Part shown: piece after piece, positions 17,889-30,527 of the stretch | How positions within the stretch are numbered: position 1 is the first letter of the stretch | How the letters are laid out: every line of letters starts with the position of its first letter | Assembly (NCBI GenBank): GCA_963703015.1 | Contig: OY969779.1 | Location: 1,798,001 to 1,862,000, forward strand | Origin: Methanobacterium_B sp963703015 | GTDB lineage: Archaea; Methanobacteriota; Methanobacteria; Methanobacteriales; Methanobacteriaceae | Direction of reading: 5' to 3' | Length of the DNA stretch: 64,000 nucleotides | The notes under the pieces: model-generated | The model's input: only the letters and a program-made list of their open reading frames with translations | What the model was told of the DNA's origin: nothing | Databases searched by the model: none | Made by a program: the position numbers and the translations under genes

Positions 17889-18998
17889 TCACACAATGTC
17901 TATTGGAACATTGTTCTTTTTGCAAATATCAATGATATATTTCGATGAAAGGAAAAGACTTGATGTGATTTTAATGCTGTTTTGTAACTGGTTACTGGAA
18001 TTTACACTGAATATTAATATTCCCAACACATTGTTACCTTCATCAACAACAGGACCGCCACTGTATCCTTCTTCTGTTCTGGCATTGGATCCATAGTAAA
18101 CAGTACTAACATTGTTGGGAACTTTTGAATCCAGAACAAGTTTGAAAACATTTATTAAGTTATCTAACGCAAGATTCTCCTTATTTTCCTGGGGATTTGT
18201 ACCATTTTTGAATGTTTTAGATGTTACAAAGCCAGATGAAACTGAAGGTGTTAAAACAGTATTTTTGGTTGATTGAACAGACCCATTGCTTGGAATGGGA
18301 TATCCATATATACTTAAACTTTGAAAAATTGAAGGATCCTTAGAACTGATTGGAAGGGCTGCAAAATTGGAGTTGGTTGACGTAATCTTCAAAAGTGCAA
18401 TATCCTGATCTGAAACAGTACTACCAACATCAACCAAATTAGCATAGAGTTTTTGGTTGCTGTTAGGAAATTTGACCTGTATAATCTGATTTGATGATGT
18501 AACACTGAGTAGATTTCGTTGTTTCATCACTTCTGTTGTTTGATTGGCATTCAGGGTAGAGTTTAACAAACCAGTATCTGAAATGTTTAGTTCAGAATTT
18601 AACTGAGGATTTAAATTCAACAGATACTCTGTTACAGCGGCTCTTTCTAAATATTTTTGGATATCTGAACTATCCAAAGTTTTTATTGTTTGATTGTTAA
18701 GGGCATCCAAGTCTCCAACCACATGTAATGCTGTAATAATGTAGCCCTGTTTATTTACAACAAATCCAGATCCAGAATCAAGTGGATAAAATATGATGTT
18801 TACAGCTGTGGTCTTATTTAGAAATGGATCATTTATTGTAACAACACCAGAAACTCCATTTTCAATATAAACCACAGATCCTGATGTTGAAGAATTATTT
18901 AATCCACTTTGAGAATCAAAACTTCCAGCGTACGTTATTAGGCCAATAACCATGCCAACAAAAATAAATAATAGCAATAATTTTTTTAGGTAACCCAT
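17889..18998 (-). CDS. membrane-anchored trypsin-like serine protease
   Basis: 369 residues. An N-terminal signal anchor (about 5-25) places the protease domain outside the cell. The catalytic residues are visible in order: His in TALHVVGD, Asp in SDQDIALLKI and Ser in EEGYSGGPVV, as in the HtrA/S1C group. No PDZ domain follows, so it is not a full HtrA. A roughly 60-residue insertion lies between the His and Asp motifs. It probably serves envelope protein quality control. An AGGAGA site directly precedes the ATG. Confidence 0.87.
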   Translation of the reverse strand: MGYLKKLLLLFIFVGMVIGLITYAGSFDSQSGLNNSSTSGSVVYIENGVSGVVTINDPFLNKTTAVNIIFYPLDSGSGFVVNKQGYIITALHVVGDLDALNNQTIKTLDSSDIQKYLERAAVTEYLLNLNPQLNSELNISDTGLLNSTLNANQTTEVMKQRNLLSVTSSNQIIQVKFPNSNQKLYANLVDVGSTVSDQDIALLKITSTNSNFAALPISSKDPSIFQSLSIYGYPIPSNGSVQSTKNTVLTPSVSSGFVTSKTFKNGTNPQENKENLALDNLINVFKLVLDSKVPNNVSTVYYGSNARTEEGYSGGPVVDEGNNVLGILIFSVNSSNQLQNSIKITSSLFLSSKYIIDICKKNNVPIDIV

Positions 18999-19328
18999 TT
19001 CTCCTAACCCCTTAACGAACTATTCATTTAGATTATCATTTACACTACATCCCTAACTAAAATCCCATCAACCTTTTCTAATTATTTACTAGTATCCCCG
19101 CAATCATGCACATTCAGAATGTTCTTTTTGCATTCAAATAATATTCTAAAGAAAAACATCATGTAATATAAATTTTATTAGTATATATTCCAAATATTAA
19201 AACTAGTTTCCGATTCCAAATCAATCCATTGATACAGGAACATTTCTAAAATTAAAATTATTTATGAATTCATTTAGATACTTATAGTGTACATTGTTAT
19301 TCAAACATAATTTCAGGAGGAATGGAAT
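18999..19328. other. intergenic region between divergent protease and rubrerythrin genes
   Basis: AT-rich. The rubrerythrin promoter is probably the TATA-like ACTTATAG near 19280. No gene or clear operator was found. Confidence 0.4.
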
Positions 19329-19820
19329 ATGAGCAGTGAAGATAATTTAAAAGAAGCATTTGCAGGAGAATCACAGGCCAACAGAAAATATTTGGCATTT
19401 GCAAAAAAGGCTGATGAAGATGGTTATCATCAAGTTGCAAGGTTGTTCAGAGCAGCTGCAGAAGCAGAAACAGTACATGCACACAACCATCTCAAGGTTC
19501 TAAAGGGAATTAACACCACGGAAGAAAACCTGAAAGAAGCCATAACCGGAGAAGTAGAAGAATTCAAAGAAATGTATCCTGGTTTTATAGAACTTGCAAA
19601 GGAAGAAAATAATAAAGAAGCTTTATGGACCTTCGATGTTGCAAATCAAGTTGAAGAGATCCATGCGGACTTGTATCAAAGGGCACTCAATTCACTGGGC
19701 GAAAATGTAGAAGTCAGTTACTATGTATGCAATTTCTGTGGAAACACGGTAGAAAAAGATGCTCCTGAACTCTGCCCAATATGTGGAGCCCCTAAATCAG
19801 AATTCACCAAGATTGATTGA
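19329..19820 (+). CDS. rbr: rubrerythrin
   Basis: A 163-residue non-haem iron peroxidase that reduces hydrogen peroxide in anaerobes. A ferritin-like four-helix domain (about 1-125) holds diiron ligands, for example the Glu and His in EAETVHAHNH and in QVEEIHADLY. The C-terminal rubredoxin-like domain has CNFCG and CPICG, which bind the electron-transfer iron. Length and order are typical. An AGGAGG ribosome site precedes the ATG. It lies just before the rRNA operon and ends at an oligo-T run. Confidence 0.96.
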   Translation: MSSEDNLKEAFAGESQANRKYLAFAKKADEDGYHQVARLFRAAAEAETVHAHNHLKVLKGINTTEENLKEAITGEVEEFKEMYPGFIELAKEENNKEALWTFDVANQVEEIHADLYQRALNSLGENVEVSYYVCNFCGNTVEKDAPELCPICGAPKSEFTKID

Positions 19821-19842
19821 AGAGTTTTTTGATCAAATCTTC

Positions 19843-19850
19843 TTTTTTTT
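19843..19850 (+). terminator. oligo-T terminator after rubrerythrin
   Basis: Eight T residues about 25 nt after the stop codon, before the rRNA leader. This is an archaeal-type terminator. Confidence 0.5.
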
Positions 19851-19899
19851 AATAAACTGTTTTTGCCTTATTTAGTTAATTAAAGAATAAATAAATATT

Positions 19900-20238
19900 T
19901 AATCTAATTAAATACCATTCTAACAACTTTTGCAATATTTTCTAATTTGTTTGTGTTTCTTGTTGGTTGTGGTATTGTATGTGCTACGTTTTATTTGGCG
20001 TTGGCCGGAGTGTGAAAATATCATTCTATGAAGGCTGTTTTTCCATTCGTAGCTAAATGAGTATGAGGGCTCAAACCCTTGCGAATAGCGAATTGTTTGA
20101 GTTTGATGTTGGTATGGTAGAATTGTGGTGATATTTGTTTGGTACAAGTATTATTACTCCCTGAATTTTTCTTTAAATTATAACTTATACATTATTTACT
20201 TCTCAATATAATGACTCCGTCATCAAGACTGGATTTTT
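19900..20238 (+). other. leader of the rRNA operon
   Basis: No gene. Two stems are visible: CTCAAAC (20070-20076) with GTTTGAG (20095-20101), and ATTCG (20045-20049) with CGAAT (20082-20086). The 5' arm of the 16S processing stem lies at 20111-20122. The promoter must lie upstream; an AT-rich AAATATTTAATC stretch near 19895 is a candidate only. Confidence 0.5.
20111..20122 (+). other. 16S processing stem, 5' arm
   Basis: GGTATGGTAGAA is exactly complementary to TTCTACCATACC at 21796-21807, so the two arms bracket 16S rRNA. Stems of this kind are cut at a bulge-helix-bulge motif by the archaeal splicing endonuclease. Confidence 0.65.
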
Positions 20239-21726
<1,488 letters not shown>

Positions 21727-21795
21727 ATACAAAAAAAAATTGAAAGATTTTTTTGGAGTTTGTGATTCTTTGTGCCATTCAAACACTAAAATCAG

Positions 21796-21807
21796 TTCTA
21801 CCATACC
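21796..21807 (+). other. 16S processing stem, 3' arm
   Basis: TTCTACCATACC pairs perfectly with 20111-20122 and lies just before tRNA-Ala. Confidence 0.65.
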
Positions 21808-21818
21808 TTCGTATTTGT

Positions 21819-21892
<74 letters not shown>

Positions 21893-22164
21893 TCCCTTTT
21901 ATATTTATATTATATATTTATCATATTTTTGGTGCAGCTGGGTATTCGTTGTAATATCTGGTGAAGGGATATATGCAAATTAATTGGAATCCTTGGGATT
22001 GCCTTTGGATTTATTATTTTGTGTTAATGATTATCCGTGTATATGTAACCCTACTGGCATTAACTAACTAGAATAGTGAAAGTAATTTATCTAGAAATTT
22101 TTTGAAATAGTGGTTTAGCAGTAAATGATTTATTGAACTTCTATACTTTGAAATCATGCTATAA
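21893..22164 (+). other. tRNA-23S spacer with 23S processing arm
   Basis: No gene. The segment 22141-22160 (CTATACTTTGAAATCATGCT) pairs with 25120-25144 to close the pre-23S stem. Confidence 0.6.
22150..22160 (+). other. 23S processing stem, 5' arm
   Basis: GAAATCATGCT pairs with AGTATGATTTC (25120-25130) across all 11 positions, one as G-U. Outer partial pairings (CTAT...CTT with AAGGTAG) separated by unpaired bases look like a bulge-helix-bulge. Confidence 0.65.
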
Positions 22165-25117
<2,953 letters not shown>

Positions 25118-25119
25118 AC

Positions 25120-25130
25120 AGTATGATTTC
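25120..25130 (+). other. 23S processing stem, 3' arm
   Basis: AGTATGATTTC pairs with 22150-22160. It is followed by a separate hairpin, ATTACGAAG (25131-25139) with CTTCGTAAT (25169-25177). Confidence 0.65.
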
Positions 25131-25308
25131 ATTACGAAGGTAGCAGGTTTTAATATATTTAATTAATGCTTCGTAATCACTAAGGATTTGTGTTTCTTTG
25201 TAGAGGTCTAGTAGTTATTTTAGTTAGGTGTATTCAGTATTGGGTGAAAGTATACGTGGATAGTATTGTTATATGTGATATGTCTTTGTATCCAAAATTT
25301 TCATAATG

Positions 25309-25331
25309 CATTGCGATGTTCATTCGTAATG
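25309..25331 (+). other. conserved hairpin before 5S copy 1
   Basis: CATTGCGA and TCGTAATG form an 8-bp stem (one G-U pair). An equivalent stem precedes copy 2, with a base change that keeps pairing. Confidence 0.55.
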
Positions 25332-25340
25332 TTTTATTTT

Positions 25341-25468
25341 GGTTCGGCGGTCATAGCGGTTGGGTTACACCTGGTCTCGTTTCGATCCCAGAAGTAAAGT
25401 CTTCCTGCGTTTTGTGTTGTACTGTGGCCTAGTGGCTATGGGAAGCTTTTGACGCTGCCGGCCATCCT
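25341..25468 (+). rRNA. 5S ribosomal RNA, copy 1
   Basis: About 128 nt, GGTTCGGCGGTCATAGCGG through GCTGCCGGCCATCCT. The terminal stem GGCGGTC/GACGCTGCC region and the loop CCCAGAAGTAAAG typical of 5S are visible. It is identical to copy 2. Confidence 0.93.
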
Positions 25469-25533
25469 TATTATAAAATGGTCATTGCAAGATATGATCA
25501 TTTCACACATTATTATTTAATATCAGATTCATA

Positions 25534-25556
25534 CATTGCGGAGTTTATTCGTAATG
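25534..25556 (+). other. conserved hairpin before 5S copy 2
   Basis: CATTGCGG and TCGTAATG pair as in the hairpin before copy 1. The last stem base differs (A to G), giving G-U instead of A-U, so the structure is kept. Confidence 0.55.
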
Positions 25557-25562
25557 TTCATT

Positions 25563-25690
25563 GGTTCGGCGGTCATAGCGGTTGGGTTACACCTGGTCTC
25601 GTTTCGATCCCAGAAGTAAAGTCTTCCTGCGTTTTGTGTTGTACTGTGGCCTAGTGGCTATGGGAAGCTTTTGACGCTGCCGGCCATCCT
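25563..25690 (+). rRNA. 5S ribosomal RNA, copy 2
   Basis: Identical in sequence to 25341-25468 and 222 bp downstream of it. Tandem 5S genes in one operon may raise 5S dosage or reflect a recent duplication. Confidence 0.93.
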
Positions 25691-25834
25691 TATTATAACT
25701 TATTTTAAAATTTACAATTAATAAATCAATTATTTTACAATTTTAATATTTTTAAAAATACTTATTAATCTTCTAATAACCTCTAAATTTTATTAATATG
25801 CGAATATGTATTAAAAAAAATTTGGTTTATAAAT

Positions 25835-26296
25835 TCAGATCCATCTTCTCGTTGTTTTCATATAATTTTTATATTCTTCTTCAAACTTTTTTATCATCAC
25901 TTTTTCTTCAAATTTAACATACCATTGATCGCTAATTATTATAAAGGAAAAAAGAATAATTAACGATTCAACACTACTTAAAATAATAGTAACACCTAAT
26001 AATGCTATGATAAATCCTAGATACATGGGATTTCTACTGTATTTAAATAAACCATCAATAATTAACTTATCTGGTTCGTCGAATGTATTTATATTTGTAT
26101 TTGCTTTTTGAAATTGATTAGATCCTTTCATAGACAAATATAATCCCGATATGAAAAATATAATTCCTATAAGATTGTATGGATATTTTACAAAGTATAT
26201 TGGGTTTGAGAAATTTAAAAAAATAGCCATCAATATACATATCACAAATAACGTGGGTGGCAACATCTTTTTTTCTAATGATTCTTTAATATTCAT
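25835..26296 (-). CDS. isoprenylcysteine methyltransferase-like membrane protein (ICMT/PEMT family)
   Basis: 153 residues with four hydrophobic segments. The C-terminal half has FKYSRNPMYLGFIIALLG and FEEKVMIKKFEEEYKNYM, the SAM-binding signature of the ICMT/phospholipid-methyltransferase superfamily. The true substrate in archaea is unknown; a lipid or small isoprenoid is plausible. A GAGGAA ribosome site precedes the ATG. The upstream palindrome at 26327-26348 and the neighbouring TetR gene suggest it is that regulator's target. Confidence 0.82.
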   Translation of the reverse strand: MNIKESLEKKMLPPTLFVICILMAIFLNFSNPIYFVKYPYNLIGIIFFISGLYLSMKGSNQFQKANTNINTFDEPDKLIIDGLFKYSRNPMYLGFIIALLGVTIILSSVESLIILFSFIIISDQWYVKFEEKVMIKKFEEEYKNYMKTTRRWI

Positions 26297-26326
26297 GCAA
26301 TATTCCTCTTGAGTAATCCTTAATAA

Positions 26327-26348
26327 TTTAACTAAATGGTTAGTTAAA
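26327..26348. promoter_or_regulatory. TetR-type operator before the ICMT-like gene
   Basis: TTTAACTAA-ATGG-TTAGTTAAA is a perfect inverted repeat (9-bp arms), 31 nt before the ICMT-like start. It matches the site at 26955-26974 in 16 of 21 aligned positions. Confidence 0.65.
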
Positions 26349-26393
26349 TAATTATTTATATTTTTCTATTACTGCTAATGAAAAAAATAGGTT

Positions 26394-26951
26394 TTATTTA
26401 AAATGGGAGGAAATGAATGATTCTAAGAAGTAATTCATTGCTTTGTCTTTGCTACAATTAAGGTACTCGCATAGTTTATCTTCAAATGCAATATAGTTTA
26501 AAAGGGGAATAAATCCTGTAAAAAATTCCTTTATATAAATTTTTTCACTTACCATTTTATTTTGGTCATCACACGATTGATTATTTTTAATTGCAATCTC
26601 TGCATTTTTAAAGAGAAAATTTCCTTGGTTTTCTTTCAAGGATTCCATCAAGATCAAAGAAATTACGTTCTTTTTACCCCTAAGATAAATGATTTCGTTT
26701 TTCAACTTATTTCGTAAATCTAGTTTGTTATCTGAGATTTCCGTCTTTAAATGTTCAATAAGTTCTTCTTGAACATTTAAAAAAATGGAACTGAGAATAT
26801 CTTCTTTATTTTCAAAATAATAGTATATCAATGCTTTATTTACATTGGCTTTTTTAGCAATACTATCCACACTAGTACCTTCAAAGCCATTCCTAGAAAA
26901 TAGATCTTCAGCTGTTTCAAGGATCATGATCTTCGAACTTTTTTTACTCAT
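26394..26951 (-). CDS. TetR/AcrR family transcriptional regulator
   Basis: 185 residues. The N-terminal helix-turn-helix has MILETAEDLFSRNGFEGTSV and NKALIYYYFENKEDIL, which is classic TetR. The C-terminal ligand domain is not assignable to a known inducer class. It lies 97 nt upstream of the ICMT-like gene on the same strand, and a related palindrome sits within 25 nt of its own start, so autoregulation is likely. No ribosome site precedes the ATG; the message may be leaderless. Confidence 0.9.
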   Translation of the reverse strand: MSKKSSKIMILETAEDLFSRNGFEGTSVDSIAKKANVNKALIYYYFENKEDILSSIFLNVQEELIEHLKTEISDNKLDLRNKLKNEIIYLRGKKNVISLILMESLKENQGNFLFKNAEIAIKNNQSCDDQNKMVSEKIYIKEFFTGFIPLLNYIAFEDKLCEYLNCSKDKAMNYFLESFISSHFK

Positions 26952-26954
26952 AAG

Positions 26955-26974
26955 TTTACTAAATATTAAGTTAA
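26955..26974. promoter_or_regulatory. TetR-type operator before the tetR gene
   Basis: TTTACTAAATATTAAGTTAA lies directly upstream of the ATG and resembles the ICMT-like gene's operator. A perfect inverted repeat AAATATTAA-G-TTAATATTT (26961-26979) overlaps it and the likely TATA region. Confidence 0.55.
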
Positions 26975-27027
26975 TATTTAAAAGTTCTGAAAAACTTATT
27001 TTAAAAAGAATTTGTAGCTTATTTTAT

Positions 27028-27432
27028 TTAATCCAAAATTAAGTGACATTCTCCACTGTCTGGTATTATCATGACTGGAATTGTTACCAGGTTGATTAGA
27101 TCTGAAGCTGTACTTTGATGCACAAATCTGTAGATCTTATCATATTTGAGATGACCCATTATTACCAAGTCGTACTCTTCAGATATTTTAGCAATTTTTT
27201 CAGGAATTTCTTCCTTGGTACCAACAAATTTTTCGAAGTAGTAACTTGCATTCAAACCTTTTTGTGTGCATTTTTCTATGTAGGATCCTAATTTAGTTAT
27301 TGCCTCTGGATCTTCTCCAAAGTAGACAAATTTAACTACGGAGTCACCTTCGATTCCTAAGTTGTAAGCTGTTTTAACCAGCAAATCTTGATCTTCAATG
27401 GGATTTATTGGAACCAATATCTTTTGAAACAT
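27028..27432 (-). CDS. universal stress protein, UspA family
   Basis: A 134-residue single Usp domain. It begins KILVPINPIEDQDLLVKTA; the usual D in VPVDGS is replaced here by N. LVIMGH is visible later, but the ATP-binding G-x2-G-x9-G-S motif is degenerate (MGHLKYDKIYRFVHQSTAS), so it may not bind ATP. A GAGGTT ribosome site is present. It lies 77 nt after the MutS-like gene on the same strand, possibly in one transcript. Confidence 0.85.
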   Translation of the reverse strand: MFQKILVPINPIEDQDLLVKTAYNLGIEGDSVVKFVYFGEDPEAITKLGSYIEKCTQKGLNASYYFEKFVGTKEEIPEKIAKISEEYDLVIMGHLKYDKIYRFVHQSTASDLINLVTIPVMIIPDSGECHLILD

Positions 27433-27509
27433 GGAATAACCTCTTAAACATGGGTGTCAATTTAAGTTCCATATCTTTTTTTAAGTTATAATACTTTATC
27501 ATACATGGT

Positions 27510-29402
27510 TCAGAATCTCTCTAATACTTGTCTGTAGATATCCTTTAGTTTAGGATCAGACTTTTCGTACATCTTTCTAAGTATCAATTCGGGTGTACTC
27601 CTTGCAAAGTAATTCATTCTAGGTGTTCTATCAACTATTAAATTGTAATTTTCATCCAATCCTTTGGCTTCAATACCATCTACACGTACATCAGTATACT
27701 TCAAAATTTCTGTAGCCATGTGTGTTACTATAATTGCCAGGGACTCTGAATCCCCTATGAAATCCATGAAGCTGGATATGATTTTAACAGAAGCCTCGAG
27801 TTCAGTTATTGCTTCAAGTTCATCAAGTAGGATTAATTTATCGGTTTCTCTGATTACTATCGGCATGAATGTTCTTAAAAATGATTCAAATGCTCCTGCA
27901 TCTAAAGAACGTTTTTTTGAAAAGAAGTAAAGTTCATCAACAATTTTTACAGTTGCATTTTTTGCCCTTACAGGTAAACCCATTTGGGACATGATACAGA
28001 TTTGTGCCAAGGTTTCAAGGAGGGTTGTTTTACCTCCACTGTTGGCTCCTGTTAATAGAACAACGTTATCTGGAGATTGAAGTGAATAATCTATCGTTTG
28101 GGTATCTATACTATTTTCCAGTGCTAACTTAAGGTGTATTCCTTCTTTGAAACTAAATCCTTCTCCAATTATTGGAGGGTTTAGTTGGTAATAATATGCA
28201 AAGCATCCCAGGGTAAATTCATAATCAAACAGTAGTATGTCGTGTATTTCTTTTTCAACGGTGTCCTTCATTTTAGATAGGGTGGTGGCTGCCATGACAT
28301 TTTCTTCAAATATTTTCACATACTTCCTGGCGGCTTCCTGTTTTTTTATTCGTTCAAGTTCTTTTGTATCAATTTCTACTGGATACTTCTGTATGAATGG
28401 ATCGAAAACACAGCCAGTCTGTTCTTTAACAGTTGCTCTGGCCTGGTTCATGACATCATCAAATATTTGCTGTAATTTTTTAGGCATGCCCTCGTTTAAA
28501 AGGTCTAGGACTTCATCACCATTTAAATCCACCTGTTTAATGGCATTTTTGAGTTTTAAATCTGCATCTTTCTTAGCTTCTTCTACAGCATCATCAAACA
28601 GGGATTCATCCAATTCTTTAGGTTCCAATGAGTCGATGATGTTTATCACATCGCCAAGTACAGATTCTTTTTGGAGGATCTGTTTAATTTTATAAGAATT
28701 TTTTATTACGTCGTAATTTTTTTTGTAGTATGCAAGCACAGTATCTGGAACTATTTCAAATAGTTCAGCGTTACTGGTTACCATGGACATGTTTTCAGAT
28801 TCAATTTCAATCAAGCCTTGGTTATACACATACACAATAAATTCATAGTCTTCAGGATTTTCTAGTTCTTCTCCTGTTATAATGGAACTGTAACTGTTGA
28901 GTCCGGATTCTATGAGTTGATGGTAATCATCATGGGTTTCTACCAGTATGGCACTTGATGGATCGTACTTGGGTTTTGCTTCTTCCAAGTTGTTGATCTT
29001 TTTAAGCAGTGTTTTCAATTCATCTACAGGCAGTGTGCTTACAAATTCTTTGGCAGCCATTACAAATTCAACATTTTCCATGATGCTAGCTTCATTTTTA
29101 AGAGGGCTCATTAAAAGGATTCTGTTTTTACTGTAATTGGTACTGGAGAATCTTAAAATTCTTTCAATTATGTCATCGTAGATTAGACGGGAATTATCAG
29201 TTTTTAAAAATTCTTTAGTTTGGTTACCAAGAAGGGTGTTTATTATTTCAATGGCCTTTCTTTGACTAACACCTTCAATATTGGTTAGTTTGTCTACCTC
29301 GTAATGTTTAACTGCTCTGTAAAACTCCTTTTCTCCACCAAAATTTGAAAGGATTTTATCTGCCTGACGCTCACCAATACCTTTTATATCTCTTATATCC
29401 AA
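27510..29402 (-). CDS. MutS-family ATPase with N-terminal helix-hairpin-helix
   Basis: 630 residues, TTG start with GGTGG upstream. The N-terminus has two helix-hairpin-helix units (IKGIGERQADKI and IEGVSQRKAIEI) that should bind DNA. A long helical core follows. The C-terminal MutS ATPase has Walker A LTGANSGGKTTLLETLAQ (about 450-467), then ILLDELEAIT (Walker B) and IVTHMA. It lacks the mismatch-recognition domain and the Smr nuclease tail, as in archaeal MutS2-like proteins. Its role in recombination or repair is inferred. Confidence 0.87.
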   Translation of the reverse strand: MDIRDIKGIGERQADKILSNFGGEKEFYRAVKHYEVDKLTNIEGVSQRKAIEIINTLLGNQTKEFLKTDNSRLIYDDIIERILRFSSTNYSKNRILLMSPLKNEASIMENVEFVMAAKEFVSTLPVDELKTLLKKINNLEEAKPKYDPSSAILVETHDDYHQLIESGLNSYSSIITGEELENPEDYEFIVYVYNQGLIEIESENMSMVTSNAELFEIVPDTVLAYYKKNYDVIKNSYKIKQILQKESVLGDVINIIDSLEPKELDESLFDDAVEEAKKDADLKLKNAIKQVDLNGDEVLDLLNEGMPKKLQQIFDDVMNQARATVKEQTGCVFDPFIQKYPVEIDTKELERIKKQEAARKYVKIFEENVMAATTLSKMKDTVEKEIHDILLFDYEFTLGCFAYYYQLNPPIIGEGFSFKEGIHLKLALENSIDTQTIDYSLQSPDNVVLLTGANSGGKTTLLETLAQICIMSQMGLPVRAKNATVKIVDELYFFSKKRSLDAGAFESFLRTFMPIVIRETDKLILLDELEAITELEASVKIISSFMDFIGDSESLAIIVTHMATEILKYTDVRVDGIEAKGLDENYNLIVDRTPRMNYFARSTPELILRKMYEKSDPKLKDIYRQVLERF

Positions 29403-29692
29403 ACTACCACCCGAACATTTTCGATTTATTTTTAGCCATCTTTAAATTGTTACTATTGGTGACCTCCTATAAATGATTTCAGAGACCATGTGATAAGTTC
29501 TCAAAATATAAGTTTTAAGAATTCCATCTAAAATATTTCAGACATCCCAACTGGTTTATTCAACCAAAATAATCAGGATAACATTGGTATCAAAAGAAAA
29601 ACTTTAAAGATTTGATTGTTATGAAAACCTTTAATTTATGGAAGTGCAAACTAAAAATTAATAGTTAAAAAAAATATAAAAATGGGGCTAAA
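29403..29692. other. intergenic region between divergent genes
   Basis: AT-rich, 290 bp, between the MutS-like gene and the TauE/SafE permease. It presumably holds both promoters. No gene or repeat was seen. Confidence 0.4.
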
Positions 29693-30499
29693 ATGGATAT
29701 ACTACTCTATATTATCGCTTTAATAATTACCGGGGCCATGGTAGGATTTGCATCAGGACTTTTAGGTGTTGGTGGCGGCTTTATAATGGTTCCGGTCCAA
29801 TTTTTTCTTTTAACTTCCATCGGAGTGGATCCCACCATAGCAATTCGGGTGGCGTTTGGAACGAGTCTGGCTGTTATTCTTCCAACAGCAATCAGTGGAA
29901 CAATTGGCCATAAAAGAAGAAACGCAGTTTTGATCCGTCCCACGATTCTCATGGGAATTTCTGGAGTGTTAGCTTCCTTTGCAGGTGGAACACTGGCCAC
30001 ACACATACCTGGAGATTATCTGAAGATAACATTTGGAGTGCTGGTATTTTTAGCTGCTATATGGATGTTAATTGCAAAATATCCTGATAAGGATATAAAA
30101 CCCAAAGAAGGAGTTATTCCATACATTCTAATAGGATTATTTGCAGGTAGTTTGTCCGGACTCCTGGGAATTGGTGGTGGAATTGTACTGGTACCAATAC
30201 TCGTATTCTTAATGAACTTCAGCCTTCGAACCGCAATAGGCACATCCACAGCTGTACTGGTATTTACAGCCCTGGGTGGGGTTGTATCGTACATTATAAA
30301 TGGTATAAATGTGCCAGGTATTCCTCCATATTCTGTAGGATACATAAATCTAGTTCAGCTGGTTTTACTTGCATGTATCAGCACCCCTGTGGCACAGCTG
30401 GGGGTAAGAGCATCCCATAAGATTCCTGAAAAACAGTTGAAATATATTTACATCGTGGTGATGATTTATATCTCACTTAAAATGATTGGATTAGCTTAG
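29693..30499 (+). CDS. TauE/SafE family permease
   Basis: 268 residues with about eight transmembrane helices in two inverted halves. Each half carries the family's Gly-rich motif (GLLGVGGGFIMVP near 23 and GLLGIGGGIVLVP near 156). Members export sulfite, sulfoacetate or other organic anions, or import related compounds; the substrate here cannot be read from sequence. A GGGG ribosome site precedes the ATG. It converges with the HEAT/TPR gene. Confidence 0.9.
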   Translation: MDILLYIIALIITGAMVGFASGLLGVGGGFIMVPVQFFLLTSIGVDPTIAIRVAFGTSLAVILPTAISGTIGHKRRNAVLIRPTILMGISGVLASFAGGTLATHIPGDYLKITFGVLVFLAAIWMLIAKYPDKDIKPKEGVIPYILIGLFAGSLSGLLGIGGGIVLVPILVFLMNFSLRTAIGTSTAVLVFTALGGVVSYIINGINVPGIPPYSVGYINLVQLVLLACISTPVAQLGVRASHKIPEKQLKYIYIVVMIYISLKMIGLA

Positions 30500-30527
30500 A
30501 GATTAACATAAAAAAATAGGGGTTTGT

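Noticed and set aside
17860..18096. 78-codon frame
   Set aside because: Antisense to the serine protease gene with no supporting signal.
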